Of a DNA stretch of 57,542 nt, positions 26,963 to 33,878 are shown in pieces; position 1 is the first letter of the stretch; each line of letters opens with the position of its first letter. Made by a program: the position numbers and the translations under genes. The notes under the pieces were generated by a model, which saw only the letters and a program-made list of their open reading frames with translations, made no database searches and was not told where the DNA came from. Location of the stretch: the NCBI GenBank assembly GCA_021772135.1, contig JADYXQ010000086.1, positions 1 to 57,542 of the forward strand. The letters are read 5' to 3'. Source of the DNA: Candidatus Obscuribacter sp. Lineage in GTDB: Bacteria > Cyanobacteriota > Vampirovibrionia > Obscuribacterales > Obscuribacteraceae.

Positions 26963-26972
26963 ATTTTGCCTG

Positions 26973-27000
26973 GAAGATTTACGCCCGGGCGCAAATCTTC
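26973..27000. repeat. 28-bp near-palindrome
   Basis: Arms GAAGATTT (26973-26980) and AAATCTTC (26993-27000) surround the core CGCCCGGGCG. The only mismatch is the sixth pair from the centre (A/C). It would form a hairpin or cruciform and has no U-run. Confidence 0.7.
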
Positions 27001-27301
27001 TGGTCGTAGGCGAGCCTTCGCACGTCTTTTTGATTTTTCCGTTTCGAGCAGGTTTGGCCTTGCTTTTCTGGGTGCTTAAGCGAGAGCTGAAGGTTAGAAG
27101 GTGCAACTGACGTTTGTTAAAACGGTGAGGTGCAACCTATGCCTATTTTAGAATTGTACAGGTAGTATTTAGATCGCGTTTCGTTCGAAAATATAGAAGT
27201 TTTGCATAAAAACGCTGAAGCACAATTGTGCGATAGCGATCTTTAAAACAAACAATCCACGACCCAGATGCCCAGCGTCAAACATTACTGCGAGCAGACA
27301 C

Positions 27302-27337
27302 CAAGACAGAGATTTTTGCGCAAATATCTCTGTCTTG
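27302..27337. repeat. 36-bp near-palindrome
   Basis: Arms CAAGACAGAGAT (27302-27313) and ATCTCTGTCTTG (27326-27337) surround a core containing TTTGCGCAAA. Seventeen of eighteen pairs match, and the mismatch (T/T) is again the sixth from the centre. No U-run follows on either strand. The remainder of 26905-27419 holds no gene that I can support. Confidence 0.75.
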
Positions 27338-27419
27338 TTATGGGGAATGTTTTGCGAACTGGTGCCGGCGCTCAGGCGAAATCGACTGATCGAGCCTGAT
27401 TCGCTCAGAGAATTTCAGA

Positions 27420-27640
27420 TCAGGCTGAAGCGTTGACAACACTGGCCGGAATTTTATTCGGCAGTGTGAAACTAAAGGTAGAACCTAGACCTTCTTCGCT
27501 CTGGCAAGTGATCGTGCCGCCATGATTTTCCACAATCTGGCGGCATAAATAGAGCCCTAAACCGGTGCCAATGGAAGTGGTCTTACCCGAATCGGTTTGG
27601 GAGAAGCGTTGAAAAACGTTCGGCATTTGCGCCTCAGAGC
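27420..27640 (-). pseudogene. C-terminal fragment of a histidine kinase ATPase domain
   Basis: Only the last 70 or so residues of a kinase survive: [14 protein letters not shown] (the F box), [18 protein letters not shown] (the G2 box) and [11 protein letters not shown]. The phospho-His domain and N box are missing. Upstream, the sequence passes directly into an MFS transporter reading frame at about 27640, in another frame. The open frame can be followed back to 27728, but that part is out-of-frame MFS sequence. It is almost certainly non-functional. Confidence 0.8.
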
Positions 27641-27997
27641 CATCGATAAGACGGCTGCTGACCCGGAACCAATGCCCTGAATCAGCCTGAAGAATAGGAG
27701 CAATTCTATTGAGGGTGCCAGGGTGCAACCAAGCGCAGCCAGTGTAAAAATCAGACAGCCGCCAAGCAAAATCGGACGCCCGCCAAAGCGGTCAGAAAGC
27801 GGCCCTCCGGCCACAGGTGCAATGGCGAAACCGGCCAAGAATAGACTCAATGTTAGTGCTGCTGCTGCATCCGAGCAATGCAAAGCTTTGCCGATAGACG
27901 TCAGCGCCGGCAAGCCCATGTCTATTGATAAGGGTGGTAGCGCTCCCAGTCCACCAAGAAAAACGGTGAAACCAAACGAATGTTTGCCAATTGCCAC
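27641..27997 (-). pseudogene. N-terminal fragment of an MFS drug transporter (Bcr/CflA-like)
   Basis: Starts at GTG 27997 with AAGGA 8 bases upstream. About 118 residues match the start of an MFS exporter: PPLSIDMGLPALTSIGKAL, the motif [16 protein letters not shown] between helices 2 and 3, and [17 protein letters not shown], which is the helix 4 motif of Bcr-type exporters. After that the frame runs into kinase sequence read out of frame. Roughly eight helices are missing. It lies 26 bases downstream of the repeat-protein gene and may once have shared its operon. Confidence 0.82.
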
Positions 27998-28023
27998 GGA
28001 GATTCCTTTATTACCTTCGGCCC

Positions 28024-29070
28024 TTACTGGGGCTGTTGCGCCGTTTGGGCGGGCTTGAGAGCGGCAGTTTTCACAAGGCTGTCCACGTCATCCATTAAAT
28101 CGGTGCTGTTTTTGCCGGGCGCAAAGTTCAGCGCTGCATTCAGTTGGTCAAGACGCTGTGGCAAATGTTTTTGCGAAATCTGACCAAATATACGTTTTTC
28201 ACACCATGCCACTTTGGTAGCTATGCGGCAAGACGCTGGTGGAGGGGTAGAGGCATTAATCACCGCTTCATCGGCGGGAGAAATTGCGTGGCCTGAAGGC
28301 AACGGTTGCTCGGTCGGTGATTGACTGCCGGCCGGTCTGGGGCGTACTCGCATCCCGGCAAATGGTCCGAAGCCCGGCGAGAAGAATCCGCCGCCACCGC
28401 CACCAAGCAATCCCCCTACTTTTGAAAGCAATGCACTGCCACCACTGGCATTACCAGAAGAGGCCGCAGGGTTGGCGCCAGATTCAGGATTATCTTTTGT
28501 TGTGGAACTTTGACCCAGTATTTTTTTGTGCAGTTTCTTCTCGGCAAAGTCTTCCAGGGCGTCTGTGCGATCACCCAGGGCCAGGCTGGAAGAGTCTTTT
28601 GAAAAAGCACTGACTTCCATGCGGGCCAATCGATCTTTTAATTGATCGGTTTCAAAAGTTTTTCCCAATATCGCTTGTTCTAAAGCTGTTACTCGTGGAT
28701 ATGAACCGCTGGTGGTGGCACCGCCTGCCGCTGCGCTACCCTGGTCTGAAGCATCCTGATCATCTGGCCCCTGGTATCCGGGCGCCGGGACAAATAGTTG
28801 CTTATGATAGGTCTGTTCAACGTAGCTCTCTAATTTATCGGTGCGATCGCTTAACGCTGCTTTATCTGAAGATTTTCCAAATGCCTTAACTTCCAGACGC
28901 GCTAATCTTGCCGGCAATGAATCTTCAAATTTCTTGCCCAGTATGGTGGTTTCCATGGCGGTGATGCGCGGGTAGCTGTCGTCAACCTGAGCCCAGGCAG
29001 GACCCAAGGCTAATAAAACGGACAAAAATAAAGCACTGCTAAGAATATACTTTTTTGGGTGGAGCGGCAC
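28024..29070 (-). CDS. Secreted protein with repeated YPRITALE-type units
   Basis: About 349 residues from GTG 29070, chosen because AAGGA stands 7 bases upstream and a signal peptide follows at once (KKYILSSALFLSVLLALGPAWA). The open frame reaches 29373 but overlaps the upstream gene. The mature protein has two clear copies of a unit of about 60 residues: SYPRITAMETTILGKKFE...ARLARLEVKAFGK...LSDRTDKLE and SYPRVTALEQAILGKTFE...DRLARMEVSAFSK...LGDRTDALE. A third, degenerate copy lies at the C-terminus (EKRIFGQISQKHLPQRLDQLNAALN). A Gly-rich and Pro-rich linker separates copies two and three. I know no function for this unit. Confidence 0.75.
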   Translation of the reverse strand: MPLHPKKYILSSALFLSVLLALGPAWAQVDDSYPRITAMETTILGKKFEDSLPARLARLEVKAFGKSSDKAALSDRTDKLESYVEQTYHKQLFVPAPGYQGPDDQDASDQGSAAAGGATTSGSYPRVTALEQAILGKTFETDQLKDRLARMEVSAFSKDSSSLALGDRTDALEDFAEKKLHKKILGQSSTTKDNPESGANPAASSGNASGGSALLSKVGGLLGGGGGGFFSPGFGPFAGMRVRPRPAGSQSPTEQPLPSGHAISPADEAVINASTPPPASCRIATKVAWCEKRIFGQISQKHLPQRLDQLNAALNFAPGKNSTDLMDDVDSLVKTAALKPAQTAQQPQ

Positions 29071-29141
29071 GACAATATCCTTTTCGCTTAGCGCTTTGTC
29101 GGCATCATAAACTACAGGCCGGCTTTTAACCCGTTGTATCT

Positions 29142-29927
29142 TTAATGGAGCCCCTGGTTTTGTTCGCTTGCTGAAGGTGCCGGATACTCTTTTAAGTTCT
29201 CTTTGATTTGGCGATATAACGCCGCTAGCCACAAAGGTTCCGTCGCTTTGGCCTGCGGCAATTTTTTCGAGCGAAAATCCACTGGTGCAATAATTAGTGG
29301 CAGTGCTTTGTCGCCTGAGTCGGCCGCAAGTACAAACAGGTCTTCGCTGGCTTGATCGCCCATGGCGAGGCAACCAATAGAGCAGTTGCTGCCGTGAATA
29401 AGGATATCGCTGCCCGGGCTTTCGCGGCCATCGTCTTTAGCTCTCTGCCAGTCATCGGCATTGGGATAGTTCAACCGCAGAGCCAGGTGATAGGGAGTAT
29501 TGGGTTCAAGCGATAGTTCATAAATTCCCTCAGGAACCTGGCAGGCGCCTTCGCGCAGTTTCGGTCCGAGTTCACCACTGGCTGCCAGTATTGGATATGT
29601 ACAGAGATACTGGTATGGCCCCGCCGGCGGTGCCACAGATACTTGTAATTCAGCCGTTGATTTCAGCGCAACTAATGTAAGCCGCTGGGGCGGATAAGCG
29701 ATTTTTCTCGCGGCGAAGTTTGCTTGCAGCCTGGCGCGAGCGGTATTTCCGTAAATAGCCAGCTGGTCTTCGATAGTGTACAAGACTGTAGTGGGCTCAA
29801 CGGGCAATGTTCTGGCAAAAAGAGGCAAACGAGCAAAATAGCTATAGATCCAGCGACGATACTTTAACGTCGATGCAGCTATAGCTATGATAAGAATCAG
29901 TCCAACAATCAATTTTTTGCGCTTCAC
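29142..29927 (-). CDS. L,D-transpeptidase-like (YkuD/YafK) membrane-anchored protein
   Basis: A 261-residue protein with an N-terminal membrane anchor (KLIVGLILIIAIAASTL). The C-terminal half holds the L,D-transpeptidase signature ILIHGSNCSIGCLAMGD, with catalytic His, Ser-x-Gly-Cys arrangement and following Gly-Asp. Such enzymes make or cleave 3-3 crosslinks in peptidoglycan, or cleave lipoprotein links, on the periplasmic side. The segment GPYQYLCTYPILAASGELGPKLREGACQVPEGIYEL (29535-29644 region) is typical of the YafK branch. Its own start is at 29927. The next gene on the same strand begins 72 bases after its stop. Confidence 0.85.
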   Translation of the reverse strand: MKRKKLIVGLILIIAIAASTLKYRRWIYSYFARLPLFARTLPVEPTTVLYTIEDQLAIYGNTARARLQANFAARKIAYPPQRLTLVALKSTAELQVSVAPPAGPYQYLCTYPILAASGELGPKLREGACQVPEGIYELSLEPNTPYHLALRLNYPNADDWQRAKDDGRESPGSDILIHGSNCSIGCLAMGDQASEDLFVLAADSGDKALPLIIAPVDFRSKKLPQAKATEPLWLAALYRQIKENLKEYPAPSASEQNQGLH

Positions 29928-29970
29928 GAGTCTGCCTACTTCGTAACTTGTTCAGCATAGCGTTAACTGG

Positions 29971-30726
29971 TTAAAGTGCTCTGAATTTCTTTGCTTTTTC
30001 TTCCCCCCGGAAGATCTCTTCTTTTACGCTGTTCGGCAAGTTTTTCCACGTTTCTCTCAGTGTTGCCTGGCGCTGGCGCTCAAGAGGGGCCAGCTCAGTT
30101 GACAGCTCTTGCTCAAAAGCTTTGAGGTGCGGTGTGGCTGGTGGATTGTTTTCAAAGCGGTATACGGTTTGGCTTTCGTACAGATCACGGGCAGACTTTT
30201 CTTTTTCGATGATTGTCCGTTCGCTTTCAGGCAGCGAATCCCACTTCTTCTGAGCAAGAGCGCGTTCTTTTTTGTCGATTTCGACGCAATCGTTATTTGC
30301 TCTGTCGTTGTAATCATCCATTCCTGGTAAGTGTTTAATAAAGCCCTCATCTGATCTCATGCGCAAATCGCCGCGCCCGGCCAGCGATTCTGTAAACTGC
30401 GCCGCACGGTTTCCGGTAGTAGATTCACTATCTGGTTGCTGAAATTTATTTTCTCTTAGGCGCGCGGCCACAGCTTCATCGATAGCCCTGTTTGTATTGT
30501 CCATAAAGGTGCCGAATGAGCGGTCGCTGCCTTGGACCAGTTGCAGCGGAGGTAGTAGATCTTTGTTTTTTTCAGGCAAGGAAAAATCATTGCTGTTCTT
30601 GCCGTTAGTAAAATTATTGTCGCGATGCTCTTTATAGAGAGCAAGTGTGTCGACTACAAGATCCGCGGTCTTTGTCCCGGCGCCGTGTAATTTGTCCCCG
30701 TGGTTTTCAAAAGATGCTTGCATCAA
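29971..30726 (-). CDS. Cytoplasmic-looking protein with two WxxLPxS units, unknown function
   Basis: A 251-residue hydrophilic protein, starting MMQASFENHGDKL, with no signal peptide or membrane segment. The C-terminal half has two related units: KWDSLPESERTIIEKEKSARDLYES and TWKNLPNSVKEEIFRGEEKAKKF, each preceded by a charged helix with the order E-x(n)-R-x-x-x-L/A. The N-terminal half is polar and rich in Asn, Asp and Lys, suggesting disorder. I do not recognise the family. It is followed 44 bases later by the transpeptidase-like gene on the same strand. Confidence 0.7.
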   Translation of the reverse strand: MMQASFENHGDKLHGAGTKTADLVVDTLALYKEHRDNNFTNGKNSNDFSLPEKNKDLLPPLQLVQGSDRSFGTFMDNTNRAIDEAVAARLRENKFQQPDSESTTGNRAAQFTESLAGRGDLRMRSDEGFIKHLPGMDDYNDRANNDCVEIDKKERALAQKKWDSLPESERTIIEKEKSARDLYESQTVYRFENNPPATPHLKAFEQELSTELAPLERQRQATLRETWKNLPNSVKEEIFRGEEKAKKFRAL

Positions 30727-30831
30727 AATTCCCCTTGTCTGGCGAACCGCCTAGCTGCTTGATGTAGGAACAATAGGTGACAGATGTGACTGAAATGTGA
30801 CTGAAGTCAATTCGGCTGGCGAAAATCAGGC

Positions 30832-30859
30832 TTGATGTTATTTAAGGCGGTGGTATAGT
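30832..30859 (+). promoter_or_regulatory. Sigma-70 type promoter before a short leader ORF
   Basis: TTGATG (30832-30837), a 16-base spacer and TATAGT (30854-30859). Transcripts would start at about 30866, followed by GGAGGG (30878) and a 12-codon ORF. Confidence 0.55.
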
Positions 30860-30890
30860 GTAAGTAGAGTTAAGCGTGGAGGGTTGAACA

Positions 30891-30929
30891 ATGTTTTCTA
30901 AATTGAGCTGCAACCCTTATTGCTTTTAA
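30891..30929 (+). CDS. Possible 12-residue leader peptide MFSKLSCNPYCF
   Basis: ATG 30891 has a strong ribosome site, GGAGGG (30878-30883), at good spacing. Its GGGTTG (30881-30886) can pair with CAACCC (30911-30916) inside the ORF, so the ribosome site could be masked. Downstream, ACCGGCAC (30984-30991) and GTGCCGGT (31031-31038) form a perfect 8-bp stem, with a further GGCGC/GCGCC hairpin inside. A U-rich stretch (TTAATATTTTTC) follows before the next gene at 31097. The layout resembles an attenuator leader, but no regulatory signal is proven. Confidence 0.4.
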   Translation: MFSKLSCNPYCF

Positions 30930-31096
30930 GAGTTTCAGAATCTGTCTATTAATCGTACTGCCGCGCAGTTGTCGCGCAGCGCTACCGGCACGTCATTGCC
31001 CACTTTGAGTGTCGGCGCCTGCGCCAGTGTGTGCCGGTGTCGTTAATATTTTTCTGCGTCACATAAGTGACCATTAAGACTCTACTGGAAATATAA

Positions 31097-32446
31097 ATGA
31101 AAGCAAAAAAGTTGACCGCGCAAGAATTTGCGCGAGCAGTGCAGATTGGTCTGGGCCGAGCGTTGTTGCACGTGAAAGAGTTCGGAGATGATGGTATCGA
31201 GCTTATAATTCTTGATGCATTTTTGATCAATTATGTTTATGACATGCAAATTGAAGGTGAAAGAAATTACTGGCTCATGCAGCTGGTGACCTTGACTGGT
31301 CGAGTAAAATTCTATGCCAACGCGCTTCTAGCAAAGTTGCAGAAGAAAAAGAAGTATCGACGTTATGACGTGGTGCAGCAAATTTATTTGTCGCGCGCTT
31401 TTTTTGAACTTGGTTTTCGTGAGTTTTTACCCGTGATGTTTACCAAGTTTCGGCAATTGCCTGCCGAAGGCAGTGGCAGTGTCATTTGTGGCGCAGAGCT
31501 GGTGCAGGCTGGTGGCCTGGCGGGTCTGGAATTTGTCGCGCAAGTACTTGGTGCCAGTAAAACACCTGACGACTATGCGCGCTTCTACATTTTAGAGGAT
31601 GCTCAAGAACTGTTTGGTGAAGAACTGGTGGATGTGCGCATGAAAGTACTATCGTTGAAAGATGATAACATCAGGCTTTTTCTTGATGCGAGCACTCGTT
31701 TTCGTACCTGGTGCGACAAGCCCTGTTTGCCGCCTTATGATTTTACTCTAGTGGAATTGCTGGCCAATATAGATAAAGATAAAACTCGTTTTGGTACCAG
31801 GAATTTCAGTCGCTTTGGAAGAAAGGCTACCGATGATGAGATTCTCACCGTCTTCAATTTGCTTTTGAAAACGCGAGATCGCAGAGTGCAATTGGCTCTT
31901 ATTGCTGTATTCACTGATCGTGCCATGCCCTTGTTTGATGCCCGCTTACTGGAGCTTGTCGATTCAACAAATCGAGAGATCCGCGGGGAGGCAGCTGGTG
32001 CTTTTTCGCGTTTCAAAAACGCGGTGGTAAGGCGCAAGGCTTTAAGTTTACTGCGCCAGGGCAATGAAGAGATGGTCCCTGTGGCTCTCGAACTTCTGGC
32101 GCACAATTACAAACCAGCTGACGCCAGTAAGATTTTGGCTATTTTAAAATCTATGGCCTCTATAGAGCACATTCACTTAGCCGGTATGAAATTGCGCACG
32201 ATAGCGGAGAATACCGATGGTGATGAGTTAGCTGAGTGTTATTTATGGCTTTACCTAAACGGACCAGACAGTTTTTGTCGTGAATCGTTTTTAGAGCAAC
32301 TCATAGTTCGGAAAAAATGCCCGCCGCAAATTTTGTACGAGTCACAATGGGATGCAAGAGATGAGACGCAATTATTAGCCCGCCATCAAGCTAATGCCAG
32401 ACACATTGGCGCGAGTATGAAATCAGTTCGCTCTGCTTTGAGGTAG
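31097..32446 (+). CDS. Alpha-helical (HEAT-like) repeat protein of unknown function
   Basis: A 449-residue cytoplasmic protein with no signal peptide. The C-terminal half (about 245-400) has helix pairs of HEAT type, for example DRRVQLALIAVFTDRAMPLFDARLLELVDSTNREIRGEAAGAFSRF (31879-32017), followed by RKALSLLRQGNEEMVPVALELLAHN. The N-terminal 150 residues are also helical but less regular. Such folds usually serve as protein-binding scaffolds. It is preceded by 370 bases without an ordinary gene that contain a promoter, a mini-ORF and hairpins. Its 3' end overlaps the remains of an AHSA1-like gene on the other strand. Confidence 0.75.
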   Translation: MKAKKLTAQEFARAVQIGLGRALLHVKEFGDDGIELIILDAFLINYVYDMQIEGERNYWLMQLVTLTGRVKFYANALLAKLQKKKKYRRYDVVQQIYLSRAFFELGFREFLPVMFTKFRQLPAEGSGSVICGAELVQAGGLAGLEFVAQVLGASKTPDDYARFYILEDAQELFGEELVDVRMKVLSLKDDNIRLFLDASTRFRTWCDKPCLPPYDFTLVELLANIDKDKTRFGTRNFSRFGRKATDDEILTVFNLLLKTRDRRVQLALIAVFTDRAMPLFDARLLELVDSTNREIRGEAAGAFSRFKNAVVRRKALSLLRQGNEEMVPVALELLAHNYKPADASKILAILKSMASIEHIHLAGMKLRTIAENTDGDELAECYLWLYLNGPDSFCRESFLEQLIVRKKCPPQILYESQWDARDETQLLARHQANARHIGASMKSVRSALR

Positions 32447-32722
32447 CAAGGTGTGTTTCTAAACCAGCCAGAATATATGACCAACCAGTTTTTGTTTTTT
32501 CAGCATATTCCGGTATGACGTTTTCGTGCACCAGTAATAACTGGCACCCGTTTTCCAGGTGCACAATTTCAACGTTCACTTCCGTTAAATCTTGAGAAAA
32601 TTTTGGCACTTTAAAAGAAAAGATCAGTCGGCTGCAGTCGCAGGGTCGAGCCAGGCATCAAAGACAGTTTCCGGGCTGTGTGAATATTCCCGGGTGATTT
32701 GAACGGTGAGTTCGTTACTCAT
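32391..32722 (-). pseudogene. AHSA1/SRPBCC-family gene with internal deletion
   Basis: The start at ATG 32722 has GAAGGA 7 bases upstream and encodes MSNELTVQITREYSHSPETVFDAWLDP, the standard opening of an AHSA1-type (activator of Hsp90 ATPase homologue) START-fold protein. It then stops at TGA 32624-32626. The family's C-terminal part appears in another frame: VNVEIVHLENGCQLLLVHENV followed by KTGWSYILAGLETHL. The middle 60-70 residues, with the hydrophobic-cavity strands, are missing. It is therefore a non-functional remnant. The 3' end overlaps the helical-repeat gene. Confidence 0.78.
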
Positions 32723-32846
32723 GGCAACATCCTTCTCATTGATTTGTCGCACCAAAGTGAAAGAATATCATTGTTAATGAAGCCGATATCTTATCGGCAC
32801 AAATAGTCCATTTTGCCGATAGCTAGCTCACAAAAAGGCTGAACAT

Positions 32847-33614
32847 ATGACTGTTGCAACTGTTGCTCCCGCTCTGCACGCCCTACTCAATCAGTTTATT
32901 GATTATGCTGGGCTGTTTCCACCGGCCGGTCTGTCGCTTGATCAAACAGTAGCTAATTACAATTCTTACCAGAAGAGCGAATATTCCTGGATGTTGCGCT
33001 GGTTAGTAGTGCCGGCCAGAGATGTGGATAGCTTGCCTGCATCTTTAAATGGACGCATAGCCGTGCTCGGTGACAGCGATCACATCCGTGCCACAGCCAT
33101 TGAAAGCAAATCTGTGATTTTTGCGCAACATCCGGTTTATTGCGAAGTTTCGAATTTGGAACTTTTGAAGCCGGTCAAAGAATCCGGTACTTTCGCTAAG
33201 CTGCGTACCGGCGGTATAAAAGCTGCGGCAATTCCCGATATAAATGAAGTAGCGAATTTTATTTTAGCCTGCGCTGAATTGCGGCTGCCATTTAAGGCCA
33301 CTGCTGGTTTACACCATCCGCTGCGGGCCGACTATGCACTAACTTACGATGATGATGCACCACGGGCGGTGATGCACGGTTTTCTCAATGTTTTAATGGC
33401 CAGTGCTTTTGCCTGGCACGGTGAAAGAAATATTGCTGCCATCCTTTCTGAAACCGATGCGGCTGCCTTCACTTTTGATGACCATGCCCACTGGCGCGGT
33501 CAGATGTTAAGTGTTGAACAGATTAAAGAATCTCGCCAGAATTTCTTGCATTCGGTGGGTTCGTGCTCATTTGATGAACCAGTGCGCGATCTCAAAGCTA
33601 TTGGTCTCTTTTAA
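32847..33614 (+). CDS. Conserved protein of unknown function (AGLHHPLR family)
   Basis: A 255-residue soluble protein. Phrases that I have seen in uncharacterised bacterial proteins are FIDYAGLFPPAGLSLDQTV near the N-terminus, KLRTGGIKAAAIPDINEVANFI in the middle, PFKATAGLHHPLR, and MHGFLNVLMASAFAWHG. The spacing of strands and helices, and the invariant-looking Thr-Gly-Gly, Lys-Ala-Thr-Ala-Gly and His-His pieces, suggest an alpha/beta barrel with a metal or phosphate site, but this is inference. An AAGG ribosome site precedes ATG 32847. I know no function for the family. Confidence 0.7.
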   Translation: MTVATVAPALHALLNQFIDYAGLFPPAGLSLDQTVANYNSYQKSEYSWMLRWLVVPARDVDSLPASLNGRIAVLGDSDHIRATAIESKSVIFAQHPVYCEVSNLELLKPVKESGTFAKLRTGGIKAAAIPDINEVANFILACAELRLPFKATAGLHHPLRADYALTYDDDAPRAVMHGFLNVLMASAFAWHGERNIAAILSETDAAAFTFDDHAHWRGQMLSVEQIKESRQNFLHSVGSCSFDEPVRDLKAIGLF

Positions 33615-33724
33615 TCTTAGAGCTAGTTTGGAAAAATTGGAACTTTTGCGGTCGCTCTGCTTCTAAGTAAGTGGTTTCCATAGATTTATGGTTGCTGTTC
33701 ACGATCGAATCTAGGGTGAGGGTT

Positions 33725-33832
33725 ATGGTTAATAAGATTGTCCTGGCGGTTTGTTCTACAATTGTGTTGGTTGCCTCACAGAAAATTATCAGCTGGTTGG
33801 AACACAAGCTCGAAACCAAAAAAGCTAAGTAG
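33725..33832 (+). CDS. Possible 35-residue single-span membrane protein
   Basis: ATG 33725 follows AGGG at 8 bases. The ORF encodes MVNKIVLAVCSTIVLVASQK, then a charged tail (ISWLEHKLETKKAK). One hydrophobic stretch of about 14 residues could cross or lie on the membrane with a basic cytoplasmic or periplasmic tail. It occupies the gap between the conserved unknown and the GMC gene, on the same strand as both. The longer ORF on the opposite strand here looks like a shadow. Confidence 0.45.
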   Translation: MVNKIVLAVCSTIVLVASQKIISWLEHKLETKKAK

Positions 33833-33878
33833 GCCTTGGATAACGGAGTTAGTTTTAATTGACGGGCTGTAGACGGCA

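Noticed and set aside
26804..27110. Open reading frames of about 100 residues on both strands overlapping the ssrA 3' end and terminator
   Set aside because: They run through the tRNA-like part of tmRNA and its terminator, lack ribosome sites and have no family resemblance.
27393..27426. Inverted repeat AGCCTGAT/ATCAGGCT as a terminator of the kinase fragment
   Set aside because: The loop is 18 bases and there is no U-run, so it is too weak to call.
26854..28000. Mobile element inserted at ssrA
   Set aside because: No integrase, transposase or second copy of the ssrA 3' end is visible. Only scars and palindromes remain, so I do not call an element.
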